NCBI GenBank assembly: GCA_019192455.1
Contig: JAHCML010000006.1
Span: 191,893-255,892 of the forward strand
From: Alphaproteobacteria bacterium SS10
GTDB lineage: Bacteria > Pseudomonadota > Alphaproteobacteria > TMED2
Direction: 5' to 3'
Length of the DNA stretch: 64,000 bases
The notes under the pieces were generated by a model. It had not been told where the DNA came from and searched no databases. It saw only the letters and a program-made list of their open reading frames with translations. This document shows, piece by piece, positions 18,906-28,047 of this stretch. Position 1 is the stretch's first letter; each line of letters opens with the position of its first letter. Position numbers and translations under genes: made by a program.

Positions 18906-21698
18906 TTAGTAGTGGACCGACTGGGTCGTCTCTGGCGCCTGAAGCGGCGGTGAGAACTTGGTCAGGTTGATACCCTCAACTGCTGCCTTGTACTCATCCA
19001 CGCTCGGCGTACGGCCGAGCACGGCGGACAGCACCACGACTGGAGTTGAGGCCAGGAGCGACTCACCCTTTTTATCAGCGGAGTCTTCAACGACGCGGCC
19101 CTTGAACAGGCGGGTTGAGGTGGCGAGGACGGTATCGCCTTTCGCGGCCTTTTCCTGGTTACCCATGCAGAGGTTACAGCCGGGCCGCTCGAGATACATG
19201 ATGTTCTCATACTCGGTGCGGGCGTCGTTCTTTGGGTTCTCATCGCTGAACTCAAAGCCGGAATATTTCTGCAGAACGCCCCAGTCGCCCTCTTCCTTCA
19301 ACTCTTCGATAATGTTGTAGGTGGGTGCTGCGACAACCAACGGAGCCTTGAACTCAACCTTCTCACCTTCTGTTTCCAGATTGCGGAGCATCTGGGCGAC
19401 GATTTTCAGATCGCCCTTATGCACCATGCAGGAACCGACGAAGCCAAGGTCCACCACCTTATCGCCACCGTAATAGGAGACCGGGCGGATGGTGTCGTGG
19501 GTATAGCGCTTGGAGACATCGACGTTGTTCACGTCTGGGTCGGCGATCATCGGCTCATCGATGATGTCCAGATCGACCGTGAACTCAGCGTAGTATTTGG
19601 CATTGGCATCGGGTGCTAGCGCTGGCTTCTCACCAGAACGGATCTCAGCAATCCGCTTATCCGCACGCTCGATCAGACCACCCAGGGTGCCAGCGGCATT
19701 CTCCATGCCCTTATCGATCATGATCTGGATGCGGCTCTTCGCGATCTCCAGGGACTCAATCAGCGTCTCATCTTGCGAGATACAGATGGCGGCCTTCGCC
19801 TTCATCTCCGCCGTCCAATCGGTGAAGGTGAAGGCCTGGTCCGCCAGCAGCGTGCCGATATGGACTTCAATCACCCGACCTTGGAAGACATTGTCACCGA
19901 ACTCCTGCAGCATCTGCGCCTGGGTGGCGTGAACCACATCGCGGAAATCGACATGATCTTTCAGCGTGCCTTTAAAGGTAACCTTGACTGATTCCGGGAT
20001 CGGCATCGTTGCCTCGCCGGTTGCAAGGGCCAGGGCGACGGTACCGGAATCCGCACCAAAGGCCACGCCCTTGGACATGCGGGTGTGGCTGTCGCCGCCA
20101 ATGATGACCGCCCAATCATCCACGGTGATGTCGTTCAACACCTTGTGGATCACGTCGGTCATAGAGTGATAGACGCCCTTCGGATCGCGGGCGGTGATCA
20201 GGCCGAACTTGTTCATGAAGCTCATCAGCTTCGGAATATTCGCCTGCGCCTTCAAATCCCAAACCGAGGCGGTATGGCAACCGGACTGGTAAGCCCCATC
20301 AACGGTGGGGGAGATCACGGTGGCGGCCATCGCCTCAAGCTCTTGCGAGGTCATGAGGCCGGTCGTGTCTTGCGAACCAACGATGTTCACCTTCACCCGG
20401 GCATCAGAACCAGCGTGAAGCGTTGTACCCTTTGGCACGCCAACAGCATTGGCATTGAAGATTTTCTCAACCGCCGTGAGGCCCTGACCCTCATGGGTGA
20501 TTTCCTTCGATGGGGCGAAGACCTGCGGTGCTTCAATGCCCAGGGTTTCGGCCGCTAGGTTCTGTAGCTTCTTACCAAACACGATGGCGTAGGAGCCGCC
20601 GGCACGCATGAACTCAGTCTTCTGCGGGGTGAAGGAGGCGGCGATATCAACCAGCTCTTCCTTGCCCTCTTCATCATAGAGCTTCTTGGTCTTGGTATTG
20701 ATGGTCAGGACCGTGCCGGTCTCAACCGAATAGACCTGTTCCAGCACCGGGTCGCCATTGTTGTTGATGATCGGCTTGCCATCGGCATCGCGCTTCTTAA
20801 CCCAGTTTTTAAGGTCAACCCCGATGCCACCGGTCACCCCAACCGTGGTTAGGAAGATTGGTGAGATACCATTGGTACCGCCGACAACCGGCGCGATGTT
20901 CACAAACGGCACATAGGGGCTTGCCTGTTTACCGGTCCAAAGCGCCACATTGTTCACACCGGACATGCGGGATGACCCAACGCCCATGGTGCCTTTCTCA
21001 GCAACCAGCATGACCCGCTTATCCGGATGCTGTTGTTGCAGGGCTTGGATTTCCTTCTGCGCCTCTTCTGAGATCAAGCAACGGCCATGCAGCTCACGAT
21101 CAGAGCGCGAGTGTGCCTGGTTACCCGGGGACAGCAGATCGGTAGAGACATCACCCTCAGCGGCCACATAGGTGACAACCTTCACCTCTTCCTCAACCGC
21201 TGGCAGCTTGGTGAAGAACTCAGCCTGCGCATAGCTGTTAAGGATATCGGTGGCGATCGCATTGCCATCGGCATGGGCCTTGGCCAGGCGATCGGTATCG
21301 GCCTCATACAGGAAGACCTGGGTCTTAAGGACTTCGGCAGCTTGCTTCGCGGTGGCGTCATCGTCGCCGAGCGCCAGATCAAGCAGCACCTCAACTGATG
21401 GGCCGCCCTTCATATGGGATAGCAGCTCATAGGCGAACTCGACGCTGATCTCTTCGACCACGCCCTTGCCCAGAATAATGTCCTTGAGGAAGGTCGCCTT
21501 AACACCGGCGGCACTCGTGGTGCCCGGCAGCGTGTTGTAGATGAAGAAGTTCAGGCTATCGGCGCGGTGCGGATGATCCTTATCGACAATCTGGGTGATT
21601 ATCTCAGCGAGGAGCGCGCCCTCTTCAATCGGCTTTGGCGCGAGGCCGTCTGCTTTGCGCTTCTCAATCTCTTCCAGATAGTCTGAATAAAGGCTCAT
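18906..21698 (-). CDS. acnB: Aconitate hydratase B (bifunctional with 2-methylisocitrate dehydratase)
   Basis: This 930-residue TCA-cycle enzyme converts citrate to isocitrate. It shows the AcnB order: the HEAT-like N-terminal domain (about 1-160), then the domain-4-like swivel region and the catalytic core. Cluster cysteines are seen in GSCMVHKGD and RPGCNLCMGNQ, and the active-site region includes GGDSHTRMSKGVAFGADSG. It is somewhat longer than E. coli AcnB (about 865), partly through insertions such as DADGKPIINNNGDPVLEQV. Many alphaproteobacteria rely on AcnA instead. A candidate promoter and a 15-base palindrome precede it (21753-21800). The C-terminus converges on the acyltransferase gene with a six-base gap. 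Confidence 0.96.
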   Translation of the reverse strand: MSLYSDYLEEIEKRKADGLAPKPIEEGALLAEIITQIVDKDHPHRADSLNFFIYNTLPGTTSAAGVKATFLKDIILGKGVVEEISVEFAYELLSHMKGGPSVEVLLDLALGDDDATAKQAAEVLKTQVFLYEADTDRLAKAHADGNAIATDILNSYAQAEFFTKLPAVEEEVKVVTYVAAEGDVSTDLLSPGNQAHSRSDRELHGRCLISEEAQKEIQALQQQHPDKRVMLVAEKGTMGVGSSRMSGVNNVALWTGKQASPYVPFVNIAPVVGGTNGISPIFLTTVGVTGGIGVDLKNWVKKRDADGKPIINNNGDPVLEQVYSVETGTVLTINTKTKKLYDEEGKEELVDIAASFTPQKTEFMRAGGSYAIVFGKKLQNLAAETLGIEAPQVFAPSKEITHEGQGLTAVEKIFNANAVGVPKGTTLHAGSDARVKVNIVGSQDTTGLMTSQELEAMAATVISPTVDGAYQSGCHTASVWDLKAQANIPKLMSFMNKFGLITARDPKGVYHSMTDVIHKVLNDITVDDWAVIIGGDSHTRMSKGVAFGADSGTVALALATGEATMPIPESVKVTFKGTLKDHVDFRDVVHATQAQMLQEFGDNVFQGRVIEVHIGTLLADQAFTFTDWTAEMKAKAAICISQDETLIESLEIAKSRIQIMIDKGMENAAGTLGGLIERADKRIAEIRSGEKPALAPDANAKYYAEFTVDLDIIDEPMIADPDVNNVDVSKRYTHDTIRPVSYYGGDKVVDLGFVGSCMVHKGDLKIVAQMLRNLETEGEKVEFKAPLVVAAPTYNIIEELKEEGDWGVLQKYSGFEFSDENPKNDARTEYENIMYLERPGCNLCMGNQEKAAKGDTVLATSTRLFKGRVVEDSADKKGESLLASTPVVVLSAVLGRTPSVDEYKAAVEGINLTKFSPPLQAPETTQSVHY

Positions 21699-21752
21699 AT
21701 TGCTGTCCGTAAGCTAGGGCTGAAACAGCGGCGAGGTGTGCGCCGCAATGCG

Positions 21753-21767
21753 ATTGTGCGGCACAAT
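21753..21767. promoter_or_regulatory. Palindromic operator candidate ATTGTGC-G-GCACAAT upstream of acnB
   Basis: A perfect inverted repeat with 7-base arms and a single central base lies about 55-70 bases before the acnB start, just downstream of a plausible -10 region. A dimeric repressor bound here would block the promoter. I cannot name the regulator; the motif does not match a site I know for aconitase control. Confidence 0.45.
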
Positions 21768-21769
21768 AT

Positions 21770-21800
21770 TTTATCAAATTATTGCTGGCAAGATCGTCAA
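21770..21800 (-). promoter_or_regulatory. Candidate acnB promoter
   Basis: Read on the minus strand, TTGACG (21800-21795) serves as a good -35 box, followed after 19 bases by GATAAA/TAAAAT (about 21775-21768). The spacing is slightly long for sigma70. The operator-like palindrome follows immediately. Confidence 0.4.
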
Positions 21801-22044
21801 CGGTCGCAGTCGCTTATCCGCTGATTAAGGCACAGAGTTTTAGGCCAAACAGGCGCGGGTTGCCGTCGATGTATTTGCCCCGGCGCTTAACCAATTGTGC
21901 GCCCGACCAACGCCCGACAGCCCCTGCGTCAAAAATTCCGGGGTATCAAAAATCAAATACACTAACTTTTTATTTACCTTTGCTGTTTTTTGCGTATTCA
22001 ATGCCGGCTACAGGCAGGACCAACTACGCACCGATCATCCATAT

Positions 22045-22491
22045 ATGAGCGCACCTCAACTCTCTGCGGTCAGCACCCTCGATAACCTGAGTTTTCTGGT
22101 TATCGATGATCATATGCTGATGCGAAAGCTAGTGACCCAGCAACTCCAAGGGGCTGGATATCAGCAGGTTCAAGAAGCCAAAACCGGCACCGAAGGGCTC
22201 GAGAAAATCGATGAAGCCCTCGCCGGCAATAAGCTGTTCGACGTCATCTTTATCGATTGGGGCATGCCAGAAATGGATGGCCTCACCTTCCTCAAAGAAT
22301 GCCGCCAGCGGCCGGAGCTGAATAAAACCGCGCTGGTTATGCTGACCGGCGAGAGTGAACGCAAAAGTGTAATGGAGGCTATCGGCGCCGGCGCAACGGC
22401 CTATATTGTTAAGCCCGTATCCGCTGAAGAGCTGACCGAGAAGGTCGAGAAGATCAAAGATTGGCTCAAGAAAAAGCGTAACCTGGCGTAG
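22045..22491 (+). CDS. Single-domain response regulator (CheY-like)
   Basis: This 148-residue protein is a stand-alone receiver domain with a short N-terminal extension. It has the acidic pair in FLVIDDHMLMRKLV, the phosphoacceptor in VIFIDWGMPEMDGL, a Thr in VMLTGESE and the lysine in YIVKPVSAEEL. There is no output domain, so it should act by protein contact, as CheY does, or serve as a phosphate shuttle or sink. The start at 22045 gives the usual length; frames open further upstream but are non-conserved in character. It opens a four-gene operon with CheX-like, FIST and CheA-like kinase genes, nine bases before the next start. Confidence 0.9.
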   Translation: MSAPQLSAVSTLDNLSFLVIDDHMLMRKLVTQQLQGAGYQQVQEAKTGTEGLEKIDEALAGNKLFDVIFIDWGMPEMDGLTFLKECRQRPELNKTALVMLTGESERKSVMEAIGAGATAYIVKPVSAEELTEKVEKIKDWLKKKRNLA

Positions 22492-22499
22492 GGCTGACA

Positions 22500-22988
22500 A
22501 TGACCACGACACAAACAGAATTCATGAAAGAAGTGTCAGACGTCATTGTTGAGAACGTCTGCCTTACCGTTAAAACCCTGTTCGAAGTCGACCTCAGATC
22601 GGAAGAGATCTTTGGGATCGATAAAGTCTGCGAGGCGGACTTCATCTGCTCTGTCGCGCTAAGCAATGGCGATGACACCGCCGTGGTTCGCTTTGGCTTC
22701 GACTACGTGCTGATGGAGCGCCTGGTGGCCAAGGTGTTCAGCGAGGAAGTGGCGGCCGACAAAACCGTCCTTCAGGACGCCGGGTCTGAAGTTGCAAACA
22801 TTGTATCCGGGCGGGTTAAGGAGTTCCTCAACAGCCAAGGCCACAACTTGAAAGCGGATATCCCGAACACGGTTGAAGGCCCGGTCACCTGCCACGACAA
22901 GAACACCAATATCGACATCATCTTCTATGACGCCGAGGACCATTTGGCGGTCGATGTGAACTTGGGCTCAATGGCATCAACGTCGTAA
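22500..22988 (+). CDS. CheX-like chemotaxis phosphatase domain protein
   Basis: This 162-residue protein resembles CheX/CheC-type phosphatases that remove phosphate from CheY-like regulators. The signature helix is DAGSEVANIVSGRVKEFL (about residues 97-114), with the Glu and Asn expected for catalysis in the E-x-x-N pattern. The N-terminal helix and beta strands (DDTAVVRFGFDY, NIDIIFYDAEDHLAVDVNL) fit the fold. Placed between the response regulator and FIST genes, its likely substrate is the receiver encoded at 22045. Confidence 0.75.
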   Translation: MTTTQTEFMKEVSDVIVENVCLTVKTLFEVDLRSEEIFGIDKVCEADFICSVALSNGDDTAVVRFGFDYVLMERLVAKVFSEEVAADKTVLQDAGSEVANIVSGRVKEFLNSQGHNLKADIPNTVEGPVTCHDKNTNIDIIFYDAEDHLAVDVNLGSMASTS

Positions 22989-23054
22989 TCGTGAGGACCA
23001 GAAAACGCGTTGGGGAAAGCGCGTTGGCCGCACGTTCTATTGGGGATAGGGGCA

Positions 23055-24215
23055 ATGAAAACAGTATCGTTTCAAGCCAAGGCTGACAGCCTCGGCAATT
23101 CTCTCTCAGCGCTGAATGGCAGCAAGCCAGACCTGGCCATCGTGTTTGGCCACCGTGCCCTGCTTGAGGATGCAAGCAATCTCAAAACCCTGCATGAGGC
23201 GATGCCAACCGCCAATCTGGTTGGCTGCTCAACCTCCGGTGAAATCTATGATGACCGGACGGCGGAAAACACCCTAACCGTTATGGCAATGCAGTTTGAG
23301 GCGACGCCAACCAAGGTTGCCACGGCGGCGATATCCGGAACTAGCGACAGCTCGAAAGCCGCGGGCCAATCACTTGGTGAAGCGTTGAAATCAGATGACC
23401 TAAACTCGATCATGGTCCTCTCGCCGGGCCTAAATGTGAATGGTAGCGCGCTTGTCGCTGGCATCCGCGAAGCCTGCGGGGAGAAGGCGACGGTCTTTGG
23501 CGGCCTGGCCGGTGATGGAACAGACTTCCAAAAAACCGTGACCGTGTTGAACGATAAGTCGTTTGAGGATCAGGTTGTCGCCATTGGCTTCTACGGCACC
23601 AATCTTCAGGTTGGCACCGGCTCCCGCGGTGGTTGGCAAGGCTTTGGCCCGATCCGGAAGGTGACCAAGGCCGATGCGAATGTCCTTTATGAGCTGGATG
23701 GCAAGCCGGCCCTCGAACTCTACAAACAGTATCTGGGGGACCGGGCGGATGATCTGCCCGCAAGTGGCCTACTCTACCCCTTTGCTATCCTCTCAGAGGA
23801 TCAGGCCGAGACCGGGCTAATCCGAACCATTCTTGACGTGAGTGAGGAAGAGGGCAGCCTGACCCTGGCCGGTGATCTACCCACCAATAGCCTGGTTCGC
23901 CTCATGCATGCGGATAACGACGCCCTTATCGATGGCGCTGAGGCGGCGGCGAATGATGCCAGCGTAGACGATACCGACAGCAACAGTGCCGCTATCTGTG
24001 TCAGCTGTGTTGGCCGTCGGATTGTGATGGGCAATCAGGTGGATGATGAGGTTGAGAGCGTGCGCGATATCTTGGGGTCGCAAATTCCGATTGTCGGATA
24101 CTACTCCTATGGCGAAATATGCCCGTTCCAAGAGAGCGGCTTCTCTGAGCTGCACAATCAAACAATGACAGTAACGGTGCTACGAGAAGATGCCGGAGCA
24201 AGTACGGCCGCGTAA
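23055..24215 (+). CDS. FIST sensory-domain protein
   Basis: This 386-residue cytoplasmic protein consists of FIST-N (about residues 25-215) and FIST-C (about 220-370). Characteristic stretches are LVGCSTSGEIYDD, FGGLAGDGTDFQKT, GFGPIRKVTKADANVLYELD, and SCVGRRIVMGNQ with VGYYSYGEICPF near the end. FIST domains are predicted small-ligand sensors (amino acids have been proposed) found next to signalling enzymes. The start at 23055 is preceded by GGATAGGGG; a longer frame from 23010 lacks support. Its last 26 bases overlap the kinase gene, which suggests that sensor and kinase are made in fixed ratio and work together. Confidence 0.9.
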   Translation: MKTVSFQAKADSLGNSLSALNGSKPDLAIVFGHRALLEDASNLKTLHEAMPTANLVGCSTSGEIYDDRTAENTLTVMAMQFEATPTKVATAAISGTSDSSKAAGQSLGEALKSDDLNSIMVLSPGLNVNGSALVAGIREACGEKATVFGGLAGDGTDFQKTVTVLNDKSFEDQVVAIGFYGTNLQVGTGSRGGWQGFGPIRKVTKADANVLYELDGKPALELYKQYLGDRADDLPASGLLYPFAILSEDQAETGLIRTILDVSEEEGSLTLAGDLPTNSLVRLMHADNDALIDGAEAAANDASVDDTDSNSAAICVSCVGRRIVMGNQVDDEVESVRDILGSQIPIVGYYSYGEICPFQESGFSELHNQTMTVTVLREDAGASTAA

Positions 24216-25908
24216 GGTTCAACGCCAGTTAAAGCGCAAACTCGGAGCCGATAACGCCGAAGATTTAATCAGTGATCTGGCGCAGCAAATCGCTGCCGGC
24301 AAACCCGTTGCTGATCACCCGGCGACCCCGCTACTCGGCAATTTCAGCAACTTCGTTAGCGATGTGGTTGAGACCTACAGCCACCACGACGAAACCGTTA
24401 AGCTGCATATCCGTAATGCGAATATCAGCTCGGATGAGTTGAACGAGGCGAATGAAAAACTCGCTTATCTGAACCATTCCCTCTCAACGATCATGGAGAG
24501 CCTTGGTGAGGGGCTGCTGTTCTTCGACAATCTTGGCATCTGCTCTGATGTCTACTCTGCCACCTGCGTTAGCATGTTCGGGCAGAGCCCAGCACACCGA
24601 CATATCTGTGAGGTTCTAGGCCTCGATGATTCCGAACGCAGCACGGTTGAGAACCTGCTCGACGTTGTGTTCACCGATACAACCGCCATGTCGTTTGATG
24701 ACCTGATGGATTTGATGCCGTCAGAGTATTCGGAGCAAGGGCGGAATGTGACGCTAAGCTATCGCCCCGTTCGGGATTCCCAGGATGCCATGCGGGCCAT
24801 CGTGATGGTGGCGATCGATCGCACCGACGAACTCAATGCGATGGAGAAGATCATTGAGAAGGAGCAGGAGGCGAGCAAGATCATTCGGATCAGCCAGAAC
24901 CGTAACTCCTTTATCCGGCTAGTGAACAATCTACGCATCCTGTTTGACCGGTTGGATGCCGTCTTGGTTGATGACGTCACCGCCAATGAGTTCAAGCGGG
25001 ACATTCATACTTTTAAGGGCTTGGCCGGATCGTTCTACCTCACCCAGCTAAGCGACTTCCTGCATGATTTGGAAACACGGTTGCGGGGTAAGTCTCATGA
25101 TGAAATTGCCTCGATCTGCCAATCGAGCCAACCAAAGCTATTAAGCCATTTGGACCACATCGCCTCAGCCGCTGGCGATTGGCTGGGCGCAAATTTTGAG
25201 AAGCTGGGCAGCATTCGCACCATCCCAACAGAACGGCTAGTTGGTTTTGAAACCAAGCTGATGGAAGCGATTGAACAGGGGATAAGTGCTACAGACATTC
25301 ACCAGCTGTATCTGGAGCAAATCTCCTCCGTCCACATTCTAGAAAGCCTCGCCGTCTTTGAGCTTCAGATGCAAGAGCTGGCGGATCGCATTGGCAAGCA
25401 ACTCCAGCCGTTGGTGTTCGAGGGCGAGAACATCTCACTCGTCCCAGAGGTTTATCAGGAGGTGATCGATGCGCTGGTCCATGTGGGCCGCAACATTGTC
25501 GATCACGGCATCGAACCACCGGACCTGCGGCGTGAGTTGAACAAATCAGATGGCGGCCAGGTTGTGGTCTCTGTGAACCAAACAACGCAGGATGCGGCAA
25601 ACTGGATCAAGATCGAGATCAAAGACGATGGCGCCGGCATCAATATCGACGCCCTCCGACAACGTCTGGTTGAGAAGGCGATCATCAGCGCGGACGAGAA
25701 TGTAGATGACCACGCCCTCATCCAACACGTCTTCCATGACGAGGTCAGCACCACCCACACGGTGACCCAAACCTCAGGCCGTGGTGTCGGGATGAGTGCG
25801 ATCAGGGGTGCCGTTGAAGATCTAGGTGGCACGGTTGAGATGTTCTCAACCAAGGAGCAAGGTTGCACCCTGGTGATCAACATGCCCTATATCTGGGCGA
25901 AGACCTAG
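24190..25908 (+). CDS. CheA-like histidine kinase with PAS-like, HPt and ATPase domains, no CheW-binding domain
   Basis: This 572-residue soluble kinase has a helical N-terminus (about 1-90). A PAS-like region follows (about 95-220, starting LSTIMESLGEGLLFFDNLG). Next is an HPt domain with DIHTFKGLAGSFY, phosphoacceptor His about residue 273. The C-terminus is a CheA-type ATPase with N box VHVGRNIVDHGIEPP (about 430-444), G1 box DDGAGIN and G2 box SGRGVGMSAIRGAVEDLGG. The protein ends right after the ATPase, so the CheW-like P5 domain that connects CheA to receptors is missing. Together with the overlapping FIST gene, this indicates a cytoplasmic sensor-kinase pair that should phosphorylate the receiver protein at 22045, with the CheX-like protein removing the phosphate. 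Confidence 0.85.
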   Translation: MPEQVRPRKVQRQLKRKLGADNAEDLISDLAQQIAAGKPVADHPATPLLGNFSNFVSDVVETYSHHDETVKLHIRNANISSDELNEANEKLAYLNHSLSTIMESLGEGLLFFDNLGICSDVYSATCVSMFGQSPAHRHICEVLGLDDSERSTVENLLDVVFTDTTAMSFDDLMDLMPSEYSEQGRNVTLSYRPVRDSQDAMRAIVMVAIDRTDELNAMEKIIEKEQEASKIIRISQNRNSFIRLVNNLRILFDRLDAVLVDDVTANEFKRDIHTFKGLAGSFYLTQLSDFLHDLETRLRGKSHDEIASICQSSQPKLLSHLDHIASAAGDWLGANFEKLGSIRTIPTERLVGFETKLMEAIEQGISATDIHQLYLEQISSVHILESLAVFELQMQELADRIGKQLQPLVFEGENISLVPEVYQEVIDALVHVGRNIVDHGIEPPDLRRELNKSDGGQVVVSVNQTTQDAANWIKIEIKDDGAGINIDALRQRLVEKAIISADENVDDHALIQHVFHDEVSTTHTVTQTSGRGVGMSAIRGAVEDLGGTVEMFSTKEQGCTLVINMPYIWAKT

Positions 25909-25929
25909 TTGGCGGTTCTGGCGCTGTGA

Positions 25930-28047
25930 TCAGGCCATTTCCTTGACCGAGAAGCGAATACGACTGGCTAGCTCATCAATCGCCGTCAGCAGTGTTGAAC
26001 GGCTCGCCGGTTTCATCAGGGTGATGGTGTTACGGCTGCTCTGCTTGTTCAACGCCGTCTGGTTCTCAGAGTATCCAGACAGGATGATGGCCGGCACATC
26101 GCCCATCAGATCCCGTGCCTTGATCAGCAGATCGGGCCCTTGGATTGAACCAGGCATCATCACATCGGTGACAATGAAATCGATCTTCTCCTGATCACCC
26201 TTGATGATTTCAAAGGCCTCATCACCATCGGCGGCCTCAATGACCGTGTGGCCCGCAGATTTGATCAGCAGCTTGATCCCTTTACGGACCAAATCCTGAT
26301 CCTCAACCAACAGGACGTTTAAAGCCTTGGCCGCCGCAACCGTCTTGAGCGGCAGCGTCAGAACATCATCGGGTGCCACTTCAACGCTGAACGTCGGCAG
26401 CAGGATGTCGAACCGAGTTCCTTCATTGAGTTTTGAGCTGACCTTAATCGACCCATTGGATTGCCTGACAAAGCCGTCAACAACAGCAAGCCCTAGCCCG
26501 GTGCCCTCCCCCTCCTCCTTTGTCGTAACAAAGGGATCAAAGATCCGGTCGATGACCTCTGGATCAATGCCAGAGCCGGTATCCTCAACGATGATATTCA
26601 CATAGAGGCCGGGGGTAAGATTATCCGCCAGCACCCGAGAATGATCATCGCCCAGGGTCACGTGATCCGTGGTGACGGACAGGGTGCCACCATCAACCAT
26701 CGCGTGACTTGCATTCACAAACAGGTTCAGCAGCGCGCTGTAAAACAACCCCTGGTCAATCTCTACATGGGGTTTGTCTGAGCAAAGCGCTGACTTGATA
26801 TCAATATTGGCGGGCAGCGTTCGCGTCGCCACCGAGATCACATCGTCGATGAATACGTTCACATCGATTGAAACCGGGTTCAGCTCAGACTTACGGGCAA
26901 AACTAAGCAAACGCACAGTCAGGTCCTTTCCGCGATAGGTCGCGGTCATCATGTTCTTAAGCAGCGTCTCCTGACTTTGGTCGTCCTCAGGCACGTCAAT
27001 CAACTCAACACCCGCCAGGATGACGGACAGGATATTGTTGAAGTCGTGGGCGATGCCACTGGCCAGCCTGGTCAGTGCGGCTTGCTTGCTCGCCTCCTGC
27101 AGGATCCGCTCATTCTCTTGTAGCTTAAGCTCGGCCTCCACCTCCGTGGTGATGTCGAGTGCCAGGGAGTTCCAAACCGTCTCACCCATTGGGCCGCGGG
27201 TGACCTGGCCAAAACCATCCAGCCATTTGATACGGCCATCTGGAAACAACAACCGCCAACGGTGCCGCCAGTCCGAGAGATTGCTTCTGGACTTAGCCAC
27301 TGATGCCTGCATGCTTGGGAGGTCGTCAGGATGCACCAGGTCCCAAAGCTTTTTTGGGTCGCGGCGGGCATCTTCGGCACTTACTTCCCAAAGATCCTGA
27401 CAACCCGGTGAAAGATACTCAACGGCATAGGTTTCGTCCGGGAATTCGGCGTAACGGAAGATCGCGCCCGGTACGTTCTTGGCAATATCCTCAAGCGATT
27501 TACGCGTGTATTCGAGGCACTTCTCAGTGCAGTCAGCACGCAAACCAGTGGTCAACAGATCTAGGTGGTTTGCTGCGACCCGCGCCACCTCCTGTACCGC
27601 GGCCAAGTCATCCGCTGACCAATGACGGGCGACCTGATCAATGGCACAGACGGATCCGACGGTGACCCCACCAACCACCAAGGGCGCCCCCAGATAGGCG
27701 CCAACGCCAAATGCTTCAATCGCCTGGTGGCAGCGATAGTGAACATGACTGGCCGCATCACTGATGATCAAACTGCAGCCCTGATCCACCACATCACGAC
27801 AGATGGATAGTTCCAGCGGTGACCAGGTATCATCAAACCCCTCAAGCCCGATGGCACTCTTGCCGATGAAGGTCTGGGTGTTCTCCCCCTCATTAACGAT
27901 GGTCACCAGAAAGATAGGGACGTTTAGCGATAAAGCTGATTTCCGAGCCAACCGGTCTAAGGACAGGCTTTTCAAATACTCAAGGAGATCATTTAAATCA
28001 ACATCATATGATGTGTTTTCAGAGGGTTCTGATAAAGAATACTTCAT
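25930..28047 (-). CDS. GAF-PAS hybrid histidine kinase with C-terminal receiver
   Basis: This is a soluble hybrid kinase of about 705 residues. A GAF domain (about 15-165, with GAYLGAPLVVGGVTVGSVCAID) is followed by a PAS domain (about 185-310, with FRYAEFPDETYAVEYLSPGC). The phosphoacceptor helix has GIAHDFNNILSVIL. The ATPase boxes are LNLFVNASHAM, EDTGSGIDPE and GEGTGLGLAVV. The final receiver (about 590-705) has LLVEDQDLVRKG, FIVTDVMMPG and LMKPAS. All catalytic residues are present. The start is uncertain: ATG 28047 has an AAGG ribosome site; in-frame starts at 28128 and 28140 would add about 27-31 residues. It faces the FIST/CheX operon and could feed phosphate into the same receiver protein, but that is a guess. 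Confidence 0.88.
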   Translation of the reverse strand: MKYSLSEPSENTSYDVDLNDLLEYLKSLSLDRLARKSALSLNVPIFLVTIVNEGENTQTFIGKSAIGLEGFDDTWSPLELSICRDVVDQGCSLIISDAASHVHYRCHQAIEAFGVGAYLGAPLVVGGVTVGSVCAIDQVARHWSADDLAAVQEVARVAANHLDLLTTGLRADCTEKCLEYTRKSLEDIAKNVPGAIFRYAEFPDETYAVEYLSPGCQDLWEVSAEDARRDPKKLWDLVHPDDLPSMQASVAKSRSNLSDWRHRWRLLFPDGRIKWLDGFGQVTRGPMGETVWNSLALDITTEVEAELKLQENERILQEASKQAALTRLASGIAHDFNNILSVILAGVELIDVPEDDQSQETLLKNMMTATYRGKDLTVRLLSFARKSELNPVSIDVNVFIDDVISVATRTLPANIDIKSALCSDKPHVEIDQGLFYSALLNLFVNASHAMVDGGTLSVTTDHVTLGDDHSRVLADNLTPGLYVNIIVEDTGSGIDPEVIDRIFDPFVTTKEEGEGTGLGLAVVDGFVRQSNGSIKVSSKLNEGTRFDILLPTFSVEVAPDDVLTLPLKTVAAAKALNVLLVEDQDLVRKGIKLLIKSAGHTVIEAADGDEAFEIIKGDQEKIDFIVTDVMMPGSIQGPDLLIKARDLMGDVPAIILSGYSENQTALNKQSSRNTITLMKPASRSTLLTAIDELASRIRFSVKEMA

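Larger units (their letters stand above)
21699..22044. other. Divergent control region between acnB and the signalling operon
   Basis: This 346-base stretch has no gene I can support. The acnB-proximal third holds the palindrome and promoter listed separately. The part next to the response regulator is AT-rich, with a repeated TCAAAAAT (about 21929 and 21949) and T-runs before 22005, and probably contains the signalling operon's promoter, though I cannot place -35 and -10 boxes with confidence. Confidence 0.5.

Noticed and set aside
20085-20558. 157-codon plus-strand frame opposite acnB
   Set aside because: Shadow of acnB coding with histidine/glycine-rich antisense sequence.
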